From assembly GCA_028285085.1 (NCBI GenBank), contig JANQQI010000062.1, positions 1 to 37,318 on the forward strand: 37,318 nucleotides of DNA. The letters run 5' to 3'. The notes under the pieces are model-generated. The model had not been told where the DNA came from. It did not search any database and saw only the letters and a program-made list of their open reading frames with translations. A program made the translations under genes and the position numbers. Positions within the stretch are counted from its first letter, which is position 1; every line of letters starts with the position of its first letter. Shown piece after piece: positions 7,578 through 15,813 of this stretch. Source of the DNA: Saprospiraceae bacterium. GTDB lineage: Bacteria; Bacteroidota; Bacteroidia; Chitinophagales; Saprospiraceae.

Positions 7578-8351
7578 ATGACCCAGTCTACCCCTTCCCG
7601 TCGGTCTCGTCGTTGGCTACGTTGGTTAAGTATTATTGTCGGAGTAATCGTTCTGAGTTTAGCCGTACTTTATTTTGTATTCAATGAGCCTGCGCCCAAA
7701 GGAGAGCCGGGTCCTGCAGCGGATGCGCTGGCCCAGAAAATGCTGACGGCGATTGATAAACCGGCTTGGGATAGTACCGCCATCATCCAGTGGACGTTCA
7801 AAGGCATGCATACTTTCTTGTGGGATAAAGATCGGCACTTGGTAGAGGTGAAATGGGATAACCAAAGGGTGCTTTTGAACACAAAGCAGGTCGACGGGAA
7901 AGCTTGGGAAGGTGAGCAAGAATTGAGTGGTGCAGCGGCCGATGAGCTCATTCAAAAGGCTTGGTCGTTTTTCTGCAATGATTCTTTTTGGCTCAACGCC
8001 CCGGCAAAGGTGTTTGATCCAGGTACCGAGCGGCGGGTGGTAAAAATGGAGGATGGGCGCGAGGCGCTGTTGGTAGTCTATACTTCGGGTGGCGTGACTC
8101 CGGGTGATCAATATCTATGGATACTCGACGAGCAAGGGTTGCCACAAAGTTGGAAAATGTGGGTGTCGATTATTCCCATTGGTGGCGTCGCCTTTAGCTG
8201 GGAAGCCTGGGAAACACTTCCGACGGGTGCTAAGATATCGACCTTCCATAAAAGCTCTATTCTGGACTTAGATATTTCAAATCTGAAAGCAGCTCGTGAT
8301 TTGGCTGGTTTTGGACTCACTGATGATCCTTTTGCACCAATTGCAAATTGA
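7578..8351 (+). CDS. membrane-anchored protein of unknown function
   Basis: A 257-residue protein that I do not recognise. An Arg-rich cytoplasmic start (RRSRRWLRWL) is followed by one membrane helix at about residues 14-34. The rest is periplasmic, with many Trp residues. It contains alternating strands (HLVEVKWDNQRVLLN, REALLVVYTSGGVTPGDQYLWILDE) that recall the open beta-sandwich of LolA-like lipid carriers; this fold idea is weak. Features such as W-T-F-K-G-M-H-T-F-L-W-D repeat as a strand pattern. It ends 7 bases before the convergent response regulator gene with no visible terminator between them. Its coding status is supported by length and composition and by the shorter opposing frames. 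Confidence 0.75.
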   Translation: MTQSTPSRRSRRWLRWLSIIVGVIVLSLAVLYFVFNEPAPKGEPGPAADALAQKMLTAIDKPAWDSTAIIQWTFKGMHTFLWDKDRHLVEVKWDNQRVLLNTKQVDGKAWEGEQELSGAAADELIQKAWSFFCNDSFWLNAPAKVFDPGTERRVVKMEDGREALLVVYTSGGVTPGDQYLWILDEQGLPQSWKMWVSIIPIGGVAFSWEAWETLPTGAKISTFHKSSILDLDISNLKAARDLAGFGLTDDPFAPIAN

Positions 8352-8358
8352 TCGGGAA

Positions 8359-9090
8359 TTAATGATCACCAAAAATAAGTTGCGTGATTTGCTCCTTCTT
8401 GTCTCGGCTGACTGGGATTCGATGAGTACCAAGATGTAATAAGTTGCCTTCCATCGCCTGTACTTTTTGAATGGCCACGATATAAGACTTGTGCACGCGG
8501 GCGAAACGATCCGATGGTAGCTGTTCGGTAAGTTGCTTTAGACTTTCTAAAATGACGATCTTTTCTTTGGGGCAAACAATCCTGACATATTCTCTCAAGC
8601 CTTCGATGTAAAGAATATCATCTAACTGGATCTTAAGCCGTCGGTGATCGGCTTTGACGACGATGAAATCGGAACTAGCTACCATCTTATTCGGAGAACT
8701 TGTTGGTGTGACGGAGACCTGGCGGCGCAGCTGGATATGTTCCCTTGCTTTATTGACGGCCTGCACAAAGCGTTCAAAAGCATAGGGTTTGAGCAAATAG
8801 TCGATAGCGTTAAGCTCGAAAGCGTCTAATGCATATTCAGTGTAAGCGGTGGTGAATATGGTCACGGGAGGATGTTGTAATGTTTTGAGCAAGTTGGTTC
8901 CACTGAGCGTTGGCATCTGGATATCTAGAAACAGGAGGTCAATAGTCTCGCGTTGTAGCAATTCAACGGCCTGTAACGGAGATTTTAAGCGTGCTACGAT
9001 TTCAAGATCAGGTAGTTGCTGCACAAAATCTTCTAAAAGGTTAAGTGCCAGATATTCATCGTCAACCAGCAGAACTTTAATCTTTTCCAT
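8359..9090 (-). CDS. LytTR family response regulator
   Basis: A 243-residue response regulator of the LytR/AlgR class. Residues 1-120 are a receiver domain with the acidic pocket Asp10-Asp11, the phospho-acceptor Asp56 in LLFLDIQMP, Thr in F-T-T-A-Y, and Lys in YLLKPY. Residues ~138-240 are a LytTR DNA-binding domain (I-L-Y-I-E-G-L-R-E-Y-V-R-I, F-A-R-V-H-K-S-Y-I-V, IPVSRDKKEQI). It should bind imperfect direct repeats on one DNA face. Its start overlaps the end of the upstream sensor kinase gene by 14 bases, so the two are co-translated partners. The divergent lipoprotein gene at 10.3 kb is a plausible target; this is inference. Confidence 0.95.
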   Translation of the reverse strand: MEKIKVLLVDDEYLALNLLEDFVQQLPDLEIVARLKSPLQAVELLQRETIDLLFLDIQMPTLSGTNLLKTLQHPPVTIFTTAYTEYALDAFELNAIDYLLKPYAFERFVQAVNKAREHIQLRRQVSVTPTSSPNKMVASSDFIVVKADHRRLKIQLDDILYIEGLREYVRIVCPKEKIVILESLKQLTEQLPSDRFARVHKSYIVAIQKVQAMEGNLLHLGTHRIPVSRDKKEQITQLIFGDH

Positions 9091-10099
9091 AAATCAATTC
9101 CAATTTTACATTAAAAAGTTGTGCTTCCTGATCAATCGTCAGGGTATGCTGTCCTGGTCGATTCAATTCCAGCCGCTTTCGAATATTATCTAAGCCTACC
9201 CCACCCGTTTTATCCTTTTGTTGATTAGCGTTGTTCTTACTATTCTGCGTACTAAAGGTTAGTTGTTGTGTGTCCATCTTGAGCCGGATCTCCACAAAAG
9301 CATTAGGATTAGAATCAAAATCGCAATGCTTAAAACAATTTTCCACTAGAGGAATGAGGATCATCGGTTCAATGAATACATTATTGATCGTCCCTTCTAC
9401 GGTGAAATTTACTTGTAAGGGTGACTCACTTTTCATTTGAAATAACTCAATGTACTGTTGGATTTGCTCGATTTCGCCACTTAATAGGACTTCTTGTTTC
9501 TTACTCTCGTAGATGACATAGCGCAAGAGATCAGAAAGTTTTAGAATCATAGCTGATGTCTGGGTAGAGCGTGTGATGGCCAGCGCATAGATGTTATTTA
9601 GGGTGTTAAATAGAAAGTGGGGATTGATCTGGGCTTTTAAAAACTGAAGTTGCGCTTCTTGGTGCTGATTAAGTAGCTCTTGATTAAGGCGTTCTTTGCG
9701 CATACGATTAGCCAGTAACTGGATCAAAGTGCTTAACAACATGGTGAGCAAAACGGTGAAAAGAACTAATCCTTTCACTTGTCGTTCATTCCCCCGGCTG
9801 TAGGCCTCAAAAAAATCTTCGAAATAAGGTACTTCAACTCGATATCGAATGGAATAGAAGATTACAAAAATGACAAGAGACCAACCTGCAAAGCGCCAAT
9901 ATTGCTTCTTCTCAAAATATCGATTAACCAACCAAAAGGCATTGAGATAAAACAATCCAGCTAAGAGACTCACCACTAATCCGGCGTGTAAAATCGCTCG
10001 ATCGAGTGGAATAAAATTAGCCTGACCAATAGCATTGATAGCAAAATAACTAAGCCAAAAAGTAAAGTGCGCAATGTGGCTGAGGTTCGCTTTTTTCAT
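9077..10099 (-). CDS. LytS-like sensor histidine kinase
   Basis: A 340-residue membrane kinase of the His_kinase (PF06580) type. Four hydrophobic segments lie at about 10-28, 35-57, 70-85 and 108-130. A short coiled coil leads into the H box, AQINPHFLFNTLNNI, with phospho-acceptor His161. The N box (L-I-P-L-V-E-N-C-F-K-H) and G box (GGVGLDNIRKRL) complete the ATPase. No large sensor domain is present; the extracytoplasmic loop of ~20 residues (EVPYFEDFFEAYSRGN) could sense something in the membrane or periplasm. It pairs with the overlapping LytTR regulator. The ATG is the first in frame; an exact -7 box sits right next to it (see rejected items). Confidence 0.93.
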   Translation of the reverse strand: MKKANLSHIAHFTFWLSYFAINAIGQANFIPLDRAILHAGLVVSLLAGLFYLNAFWLVNRYFEKKQYWRFAGWSLVIFVIFYSIRYRVEVPYFEDFFEAYSRGNERQVKGLVLFTVLLTMLLSTLIQLLANRMRKERLNQELLNQHQEAQLQFLKAQINPHFLFNTLNNIYALAITRSTQTSAMILKLSDLLRYVIYESKKQEVLLSGEIEQIQQYIELFQMKSESPLQVNFTVEGTINNVFIEPMILIPLVENCFKHCDFDSNPNAFVEIRLKMDTQQLTFSTQNSKNNANQQKDKTGGVGLDNIRKRLELNRPGQHTLTIDQEAQLFNVKLELIYGKD

Positions 10100-10148
10100 C
10101 TCTTCAAAAATAACCGAATCCGTCTTTGAATAAAAATGCTTTAAATCA

Positions 10149-10236
10149 AAGGTTACTTTTTTTCAATGACCGGTTAAACTTTATCTACAAAAGGCCGTCC
10201 TACCAATCGTTGAAACCTGTTAACCATTGGTTGAAA
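10149..10236 (+). promoter_or_regulatory. candidate LytTR operator region
   Basis: Between the divergent kinase and lipoprotein genes, GTT cores occur at 10152, 10173, 10209, 10219 and 10230. Spacings are 21 (first pair) and 10 plus 11 (last three), so the cores in each group are on one helical face. The clearest pair is CGTTGAAA at 10208-10215 and GGTTGAAA at 10229-10236, 21 bases apart start to start. LytTR proteins typically bind two direct repeats with about this spacing and a GTT core. The flanks match the published consensus only partly. Confidence 0.35.
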
Positions 10237-10318
10237 ATAATTGATTTACCACTCCCCGCTTCTTTTTTTTGTACAGTGTTTAATTATTTATCCACCTGTT
10301 TTTAAAATCAAAAAAATT

Positions 10319-11029
10319 ATGAAAAGTCAAATGTTAAAACCTGTCCTGTTTCTCATGTCATTACTCGTATTTACAGCATGTCAAAAAGATAAGGAGACGG
10401 AAAATGCGTTGCCTATCGAGGAAGACGAAGCTTTGGAAGTGGTTGAAATGGCATTAGTAGGTGATGATGGAGGTATGATTGCTCAAGTGGAGGAAGTGGC
10501 GGTCTTGTCGGCTACTCATGCTACAGATTGCGGTTTGAGTTTTGATTCAACGATTACCCGTACTAATCTGCCCAATGCTGTACGCACTTTTAACTATGTT
10601 TTCAACTGGAATTGGAATTTAGTTTGTAATAATTTCGTCCCGGAAGAGTTTAGTTTTAATTATAATATGACCGGCGTATATGACACACCACGGATGTCTT
10701 CCGATGATAACGCAGAGTATAATTTTGTCTTGACTAATCTATTGCCCAGTCAGAGTCATTATACTTACAATGGCAGTTATGTGCGCAACGGTACCCAAGT
10801 CTCAAAAGTCCGTCAACAAAGATCATTTAGCAGTGTAACGACTTTCAACACTTCGAATTTGATGTTCAATAAAGACACAAAGATGGTTGATAGCGGAACA
10901 ACTACCTTTTCTTTTGTCGGAACGGTAGAAGATGGGGCAACCTACACCTTTGAAGGTACGATTACCTATACCGGTAATAAGACCGCTACGATAGAAGTCA
11001 ACGGGAACACTTATGAGATTAGTTGGTAA
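10319..11029 (+). CDS. lipoprotein of unknown function
   Basis: A 236-residue predicted lipoprotein. The start is set at the ATG at 10319, which places MKSQMLKPVLFLMSLLVFTAC at the N-terminus with Cys21 as the lipidated residue; 26 upstream in-frame codons lack signal-peptide character. A short acidic linker (about residues 22-55, DKETENALPIEEDEALEVVE) is followed by a beta-rich domain of Asn/Thr/Tyr-rich strands and two cysteines, D-C-G-L-S-F near 73 and L-V-C-N-N near 104, which may form a disulfide. The C-terminus has repeated strands such as YTFEGTITYTGNKTATIEVNG. No family is recognised. It is divergent from the LytTR system, which may control it. An outer-surface or periplasmic place is inferred. 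Confidence 0.75.
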   Translation: MKSQMLKPVLFLMSLLVFTACQKDKETENALPIEEDEALEVVEMALVGDDGGMIAQVEEVAVLSATHATDCGLSFDSTITRTNLPNAVRTFNYVFNWNWNLVCNNFVPEEFSFNYNMTGVYDTPRMSSDDNAEYNFVLTNLLPSQSHYTYNGSYVRNGTQVSKVRQQRSFSSVTTFNTSNLMFNKDTKMVDSGTTTFSFVGTVEDGATYTFEGTITYTGNKTATIEVNGNTYEISW

Positions 11030-11253
11030 TTAAGATAATGTTTGTGTTTTAGGTTTAAAGGCGGCCCATACGCTCTAACGGATTGCCCATTCAAGAGCTA
11101 AAACTGGACGGTTTTTTGTAAAGAAGTGAGAAGGTAGGAGATATGAAAAACTTTAATACCTCTTATCTTCTTACTTTAATAATAAAACTTTTTTACTTCG
11201 GTCATTCTATTTAAATCCAAATTGATGATCGAAGACACCAAAATCAATAGATC

Positions 11254-11988
11254 ATGATAAAAAGATTCGTTGTTTGTTTGATTGCAAGTTTGCTTTTGGG
11301 CTCGACTGTCTTTGCCCAGGTTTTGCAAAACACTAAGGAAGCGATTAATAATGAAGCGCAGATTAAAGCTGGCAAAGAGCAGTTGAAGCGTGATACGAAA
11401 GAAAAGAAGGCTTTTTCTTCCTTAGTAGCGGCTTATCAAAAGGCTGGCGATGCTAAAGAATGGGATAAAATGCATCAATTGAAAACGATGCTGGAAAATG
11501 AGATGCGCCGCGAAGTAGAGCAGAGCCAACAAAAGTTGACGCAAGCGCAACGCGAAGTACAGCAAAGCAAGCAAGAGATTCGCTCGGATCGTCGTGAAAT
11601 TCGCCGCAATCGCCGTGATAGCCGCAATTCAACTGCTGATGCCAAAGATGATCGCCGCGATGCGCGTCGTGACCGCGCCAATAAGCGTGATGACCGTCGT
11701 GATAAACGCGATGATCAGCGAGACTACGCCAAATTGGATACACGTCTGGATGCTCAACAGAATATCCTGAGTAGCGTGAGTACGATGGCCATCCATGCTG
11801 ACGATAGTGGCTGGCAGAATTACCTCAAAAGTTTAGAGCTCCTTGGTCAATTTGAGCAAACGCTAGAGGCTGATTTAGTAGCCACGAAGACTGAATTGAA
11901 GGAAGATAAGCGCGAGCGCCGGGAAGATCGCCGTGAGCGGAGGGATGATCGACGGGAACGTCGTGAAGGCCGAACAGATATGAACTAA
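11254..11988 (+). CDS. exported Arg/Asp-rich helical protein
   Basis: A 244-residue exported protein of unknown function. The signal peptide (residues 1-21) ends with S-T-V-F-A before Gln22. Residues ~30-105 look helical and Lys/Gln/Glu-rich. Residues ~108-165 and 216-240 are two arrays made almost only of Arg, Asp and Glu, with repeats such as DDRR, RRDR and RREDRRER. Between them, ~166-215, is a more ordinary helical stretch (LDAQQNILSSVSTMAIH, WQNYLKSLELLGQFEQTLEADL). The arrays could form single alpha-helices stabilised by i,i+4 salt bridges, or bind polyanions. Opposing frames in this region are by-products of the CGN-rich codons. A strong terminator follows 33 bases after the stop. Confidence 0.8.
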   Translation: MIKRFVVCLIASLLLGSTVFAQVLQNTKEAINNEAQIKAGKEQLKRDTKEKKAFSSLVAAYQKAGDAKEWDKMHQLKTMLENEMRREVEQSQQKLTQAQREVQQSKQEIRSDRREIRRNRRDSRNSTADAKDDRRDARRDRANKRDDRRDKRDDQRDYAKLDTRLDAQQNILSSVSTMAIHADDSGWQNYLKSLELLGQFEQTLEADLVATKTELKEDKRERREDRRERRDDRRERREGRTDMN

Positions 11989-12021
11989 TCAAAAGAGTAT
12001 AGACTAACATCCGAAAATAAT

Positions 12022-12060
12022 AACGGGTTGCAAGCCATTGTGCTTGCAACCCGTTTTATA
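12022..12060. terminator. bidirectional terminator
   Basis: A perfect 14-bp stem, arms 12022-12035 and 12042-12055, with loop CATTGT, followed by TTATATTTT. It lies between the Arg/Asp-rich protein gene and the convergent DUF5606 gene and can serve both. Confidence 0.9.
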
Positions 12061-12079
12061 TTTTAGACGATTCTGTGAT

Positions 12080-12490
12080 TTATTCTTCTTCGTCCGTTGC
12101 TACGGCAGCCAGGAGTAAATCACGTGAATGTAAGAAGTTAAACCATTTGATCACTTTCTTGATATCGCTATTGTGGACGCGATCGCGATCGTATTCCGGC
12201 AAAATTGAGGCGAAGTAATCTGCCAGATCATCTGAGGACGAATTCGTTGGTACCGGAGGGTTGGTCTCCAATTGATCCTTCATGTTTTGAAAAACGGTGG
12301 ATAATTCAGCCGTGTCGTCATCAGTATAGATACCAATGGACGCGAGCGGGGTGAATTGATGTTTTCGGGCGGAAGCGAAGCGACGCTTCCCGGAATCAAG
12401 GTCTTCAACGATCAATCCGTTGCTACGGTTGGCTACCATGCGAAACAATCCGGGTAAACCACTTACAGCTACAAAGTCTTCTAGTTTCAT
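12080..12490 (-). CDS. DUF5606-type protein
   Basis: A 136-residue soluble protein resembling the DUF5606 family of Bacteroidota; its role is unknown. It opens with MKLEDFVAVSGLPGLFRMVA, then NGLIVEDLDSGKRRFASARKHQFTPL, a strand-rich N-terminal half recalling small SH3-like barrels. The second half is helical (STVFQNMKDQL, DDLADYFASILPEYDRDRV, IKKVIKWFNFLHS) and ends in an acidic tail. No signal peptide. An exact -7 box, TAGTTTTG on the minus strand at 12525-12518, is 28 bases upstream of the ATG. The gene is the last before the terminator at 12022-12060. Family name is from memory; the gene itself is secure. Confidence 0.82.
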   Translation of the reverse strand: MKLEDFVAVSGLPGLFRMVANRSNGLIVEDLDSGKRRFASARKHQFTPLASIGIYTDDDTAELSTVFQNMKDQLETNPPVPTNSSSDDLADYFASILPEYDRDRVHNSDIKKVIKWFNFLHSRDLLLAAVATDEEE

Positions 12491-12517
12491 AAGTCAGTTG
12501 ATTATAAAAATGCGGCC

Positions 12518-12525
12518 CAAAACTA
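12518..12525 (-). promoter_or_regulatory. -7 box of the DUF5606 gene
   Basis: Reads TAGTTTTG on the minus strand, an exact TAnnTTTG. The predicted start near 12511 gives a leader of about 20 bases. No clear -33 TTG was seen. Confidence 0.45.
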
Positions 12526-12569
12526 CAAATTATTTGATGAGCGCACCTCGAAGTTGTTTGATAACTTCA

Positions 12570-14582
12570 TTAATAAGTCAGTAGTTGACGCAATTTTTCT
12601 CGAAAACGTTCTACCGGTAAAAATTGCTGCTCCAAATTACTCGCAAAAGGAACAGGTGTGTCCAGGCTAGCACAACGCATGACTGGGGCATCTAAGTGCT
12701 CGAAGTGATGCTCCGAAATATGGGCCGCAATTTCACCTCCCAATCCACCAAAAAGCGTATCCTCATGCAGAATAATTACGCGATTTGTTTTCTGAACGGA
12801 GGTAGCAATCGCATCGTAATCCAAAGGTAGAAGGCTACGTAAATCAATGATTTCAACGTCCACGTTTTCCTCGGTGGCGACTTGATTGGCCCAATGTACA
12901 CCGAGACCATAAGTGATAATTGTTGCGGCGGTACCAGTGCGTACTGTACGTGCTTTCCCAATTTCGATGGTGTAATAATCATCCGGTACTTCAGCCGTCA
13001 AGCTACGGTACAGTGCTTTGTGCTCGAAAAACATGACTGGATTAGGATCCTCAAAAGCAGCTAAGAGCAATCCCTTGGCGTCCTCTGGAGTGGATGGGTA
13101 GACTACTTTGAGACCCGGGACGTGCGTAAACCATGCTTCATTGCTCTGAGAGTGGAACGGCCCGGCTCCAACGCTTCCTCCAGTCGGCATACGGATGACC
13201 ACATCGGCATTTTGCCCCCAACGATAGTGGAGCTTACCAAGGTTGTTGACAATTTGGTTGAAACCGCACGAAACGAAATCCGCAAATTGCATCTCGACCA
13301 TAGCCTTAAAGCCTTTCAGGCTCAGCCCGAGGCTAATACCAATGATTGCGCTTTCACAAAGTGGAGTATTGCGTACGCGCTCTTTCCCGAATAAATCCGT
13401 GAAACCTTGGGTGATTTTGAAGACGCCGCCGTAGTCGGCAATATCTTGTCCCATCAATACGAGGCGTTCGTGGCGTTCCATGGCTTGCCGCAATCCATCG
13501 GATACGGCATCGACCAAACGCTTATCAGTTTGTGTTGAGGCAGTGGGTAATTGAGCGGAAACTTCGGTCGGAGCATAAACATCAGCGAGTTCATTCGTTT
13601 GATCAGCCGGGATGGCCGGTTCGTTGAAGGCAATTTCTAGGCCCTGCTCGATTTCCGCTTTGATTTCTGCGCGAAACTGTTCAATCTCTGCCTCAGTCAG
13701 CAAACCTTCTTCAATCAAATATTGCTCGTAATTACTGATGGGGTCCTTGACGGCCCACTCATCCATCAGTGCTTTGGGAACATACTTTGTGCCTGATGCT
13801 TCCTCGTGTCCACGCATGCGGAAGGTTTGACATTCCAGTAAAATCGGCTCTGGTTTTTTGCGCAGTTCTTTCGCTAACTTTTGGATCGTTTGATAGACTT
13901 CCAGAATATTATTGCCATCAATAGTTAAAGCCCGCATACCGTAACCTTTCCCCCGATCCGATAGTTGAGCGCAGCGGTACTGCTCTTGTACGGGAGTTGA
14001 AAGACCATAGCCATTGTTTTCAACTACAAAAATGACCGGCAACTGCCAAACGGAAGCCACGTTGAGTGCTTCGTGGAATTCGCCTTGACTGGTACCGCCT
14101 TCACCGGTGAATGCCAGTGCTACTTTTTGTTCTTCGGCGAGTTTATGGGCCAGGGCTACACCAGCGGCGAGTGATAGTTGTGGACCAAGATGAGAGATCA
14201 TGCCCACAATATTATAGTCCATCGTACCAAAATGGAAAGAACGGTCTCGACCTTTGGTGAAACCACGGGCTTTACCTTGCCATTGGCAGAATAGGCGTTC
14301 GAGAGGAACTTCACGGGTCGTAAACACGCCTAGGTTGCGGTGCATAGTGAAGAGTAACTCATCAGTTTCCAGAGCGGCAGCGGCACCTACCGAGATCGCT
14401 TCTTGTCCGATTCCCGAAAACCATTTACTGATTTTGCCCTGTCGAAGCAGGATCAGCATTTTTTCTTCGATCATGCGGGGTTTGAGAAGTTGTCGATAGA
14501 GCTGTTTGAGCAAGTTGCGACTAAGGCGGCCTTTTTTGAAAGTGATGGCCGATTTGGTTTTACTCGATGGCATATTTTGCAA
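12570..14582 (-). CDS. 2-oxoacid dehydrogenase E1, fused alpha and beta subunits
   Basis: A 670-residue cytoplasmic enzyme in which E1-alpha (about 20-335) and E1-beta (about 350-670) are one chain. It decarboxylates a 2-oxoacid with thiamine diphosphate and passes the acyl group to E2 lipoate. The alpha part has the ThDP motif from T-G-E-G-G-T-S-Q-G (159-167) to ENNGYGLST (188-196), plus RGRDRSFHFG-like R-D-R-S-F-H-F. The beta part has M-G-Q-D-I-A-D-Y-G-G-V-F, N-T-P-L-C-E-S-A-I-I-G, R-M-P-T-G-G and the conserved PFHSQSNEAWF. Fused E1 of this kind in Bacteroidota is usually assigned to branched-chain 2-oxoacids; the substrate is not proven here. The ATG at 14573 (residue 4) is an alternative start. 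No E2 or E3 gene is adjacent. Confidence 0.93.
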   Translation of the reverse strand: MQNMPSSKTKSAITFKKGRLSRNLLKQLYRQLLKPRMIEEKMLILLRQGKISKWFSGIGQEAISVGAAAALETDELLFTMHRNLGVFTTREVPLERLFCQWQGKARGFTKGRDRSFHFGTMDYNIVGMISHLGPQLSLAAGVALAHKLAEEQKVALAFTGEGGTSQGEFHEALNVASVWQLPVIFVVENNGYGLSTPVQEQYRCAQLSDRGKGYGMRALTIDGNNILEVYQTIQKLAKELRKKPEPILLECQTFRMRGHEEASGTKYVPKALMDEWAVKDPISNYEQYLIEEGLLTEAEIEQFRAEIKAEIEQGLEIAFNEPAIPADQTNELADVYAPTEVSAQLPTASTQTDKRLVDAVSDGLRQAMERHERLVLMGQDIADYGGVFKITQGFTDLFGKERVRNTPLCESAIIGISLGLSLKGFKAMVEMQFADFVSCGFNQIVNNLGKLHYRWGQNADVVIRMPTGGSVGAGPFHSQSNEAWFTHVPGLKVVYPSTPEDAKGLLLAAFEDPNPVMFFEHKALYRSLTAEVPDDYYTIEIGKARTVRTGTAATIITYGLGVHWANQVATEENVDVEIIDLRSLLPLDYDAIATSVQKTNRVIILHEDTLFGGLGGEIAAHISEHHFEHLDAPVMRCASLDTPVPFASNLEQQFLPVERFREKLRQLLTY

Positions 14583-14917
14583 TTATTTCTTGGTAAATGG
14601 AGTGTTCTGAAGGGTTTAAAGTTTAATAGAAACACCAGTTTGAAAAATGCGCCCCAAAGTTAGGTGAAAAAGCTTTACGATGCTCGTCTAATTCTGGCAA
14701 ACTGCAATGAGTTTTGAAAAGTAATTTTTGAAAAATTAAACATAGAACAGAGCAATTTATTGCTGTCGTTTGTTTCAGCAATACATTAACCTCCATTTCG
14801 ACCCATATTATTTGAGCAATTGGAGGAAGTAAGAGTCAATCTTTGGGTTATGCCAATAAATTGTCAAAGAAGGTTCTTATTTTAGAGCACACAGCTAACA
14901 ATCAAAACCAATTAACA
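14583..14917. other. divergent intergenic region with repeated AGCAAT
   Basis: 335 bases between the E1 gene and the dienelactone hydrolase gene. It holds the E1 -7 box, a perfect palindrome AGCAAT-TT-ATTGCT at 14751-14764, further AGCAAT copies at 14777-14782 and 14815-14820, and an inverted CCTCCA/TGGAGG pair at 14790-14795 and 14821-14826. The upstream in-frame codons at 14843-14917 are judged to be leader, because the signal peptide starts at 14918. Confidence 0.5.
14655..14662 (-). promoter_or_regulatory. -7 box of the E1 gene
   Basis: Reads TAACTTTG on the minus strand, an exact TAnnTTTG, 73 bases upstream of the E1 ATG. The predicted leader is about 65 bases. The -33 element is not clear. 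Confidence 0.45.
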
Positions 14918-15748
14918 ATGAAGAATGCCCTACTCTTCCTTATCTTGACTATGCTATGGGCTTGTGGTGGTACCCCAGAGACCGCCGAACAGAGCGATAA
15001 TATGGCGCAGTTTACTAATGACGAATCTTTCAAAAATGCTCACGAACTGCCCGAGGAAATTGATTTCGCCGGGAAAGGTAAAATGATCACTTTTGCAACG
15101 CCCGATGGGCAAAAAGGAAGTGCCTATGCCGTTCAAACAGAAACCCCCAGTAATAAATATCTTTTTGTCATCCACGAATGGTATGGCCTGAATGATCACA
15201 TCAAGCAAGAAGCAGATCGCTTATTTGGAGAATTGGAGGACGTTCAGGTATTAGCTTTGGATATTTATGATGGAAAGGTAGCTGATAATCGCGATGATGC
15301 TTCTAAGTATATGCAAAGCGTCACAGAAGAACGCGCTAACGCTATTATTCAAGGTGCTATTACGCTGGCTGGCACAGAAGCCAAAGTAGCCACTATCGGG
15401 TGGTGTTTTGGTGGTGGCTGGTCACTGAAATCTTCGATTTTACTCGGCGAGCAGGGCGCTGGTTGTGTGATGTACTATGGAATGCCAGTAAAAGAAGCGG
15501 AGCAATTGATGCCATTGCAGGCTGAGGTGCTCGGCATTTTTGCGGAAAAGGAGAAGTGGATCACACCCGAAGTGGTGAATGAATTTAAAACCAAGATGGA
15601 TGCCTTGAAAAAGCCGATTACAGTGCATCAATTTCCGGCGGAGCACGCTTTTGCTAACCCCAGTAGTCCTCGTTATAACGAAGCTGCGGCTACTGAGGCC
15701 AATAAACTGGCTCGCGCATTTTTGCGAAAAAAGCTGGGTAGCGAGTAA
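14918..15748 (+). CDS. dienelactone hydrolase family lipoprotein
   Basis: A 276-residue alpha/beta hydrolase predicted to be a lipoprotein. The ATG at 14918 gives a signal peptide ending L-W-A-C, with Cys16 lipidated; the longer frame from 14843 would bury it. The nucleophile is Cys163 in IGWCFGGGW, the Cys form typical of dienelactone hydrolases. An oxyanion-side VIHEWYGLNDHIKQEADR matches the family. The catalytic His lies in FPAEHAFANP near the C-terminus. The acid residue position, usually Asp in G-E-K-D-x-W-I, reads E-K-E-K-W-I here, so it appears to be Glu. Substrate is unknown; an ester or lactone in the periplasm is inferred. It is divergent from the E1 gene. Confidence 0.88.
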   Translation: MKNALLFLILTMLWACGGTPETAEQSDNMAQFTNDESFKNAHELPEEIDFAGKGKMITFATPDGQKGSAYAVQTETPSNKYLFVIHEWYGLNDHIKQEADRLFGELEDVQVLALDIYDGKVADNRDDASKYMQSVTEERANAIIQGAITLAGTEAKVATIGWCFGGGWSLKSSILLGEQGAGCVMYYGMPVKEAEQLMPLQAEVLGIFAEKEKWITPEVVNEFKTKMDALKKPITVHQFPAEHAFANPSSPRYNEAAATEANKLARAFLRKKLGSE

Positions 15749-15813
15749 TGGAAAGATATAATCTGCAGAGCTATTAAGCGAACCGGTTTAGTTATATCTA
15801 AACAAGGAATTAA

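Noticed and set aside
7659-8111. 150-codon open frame on the minus strand
   Set aside because: It lies opposite the longer membrane-anchored protein gene, lacks its own start context, and its product is His/Arg/Pro-rich like a shadow frame.
10105-10112. Exact -7 box (TATTTTTG on the minus strand) beside the kinase start
   Set aside because: Transcription would start at about the ATG itself and no -33 element fits, so it is not listed as a promoter, although a leaderless mRNA cannot be excluded.
11453-11743. 96-codon His/Arg-rich open frame on the minus strand
   Set aside because: It is generated by the repetitive CGN/GAT codons of the Arg/Asp-rich gene on the other strand.
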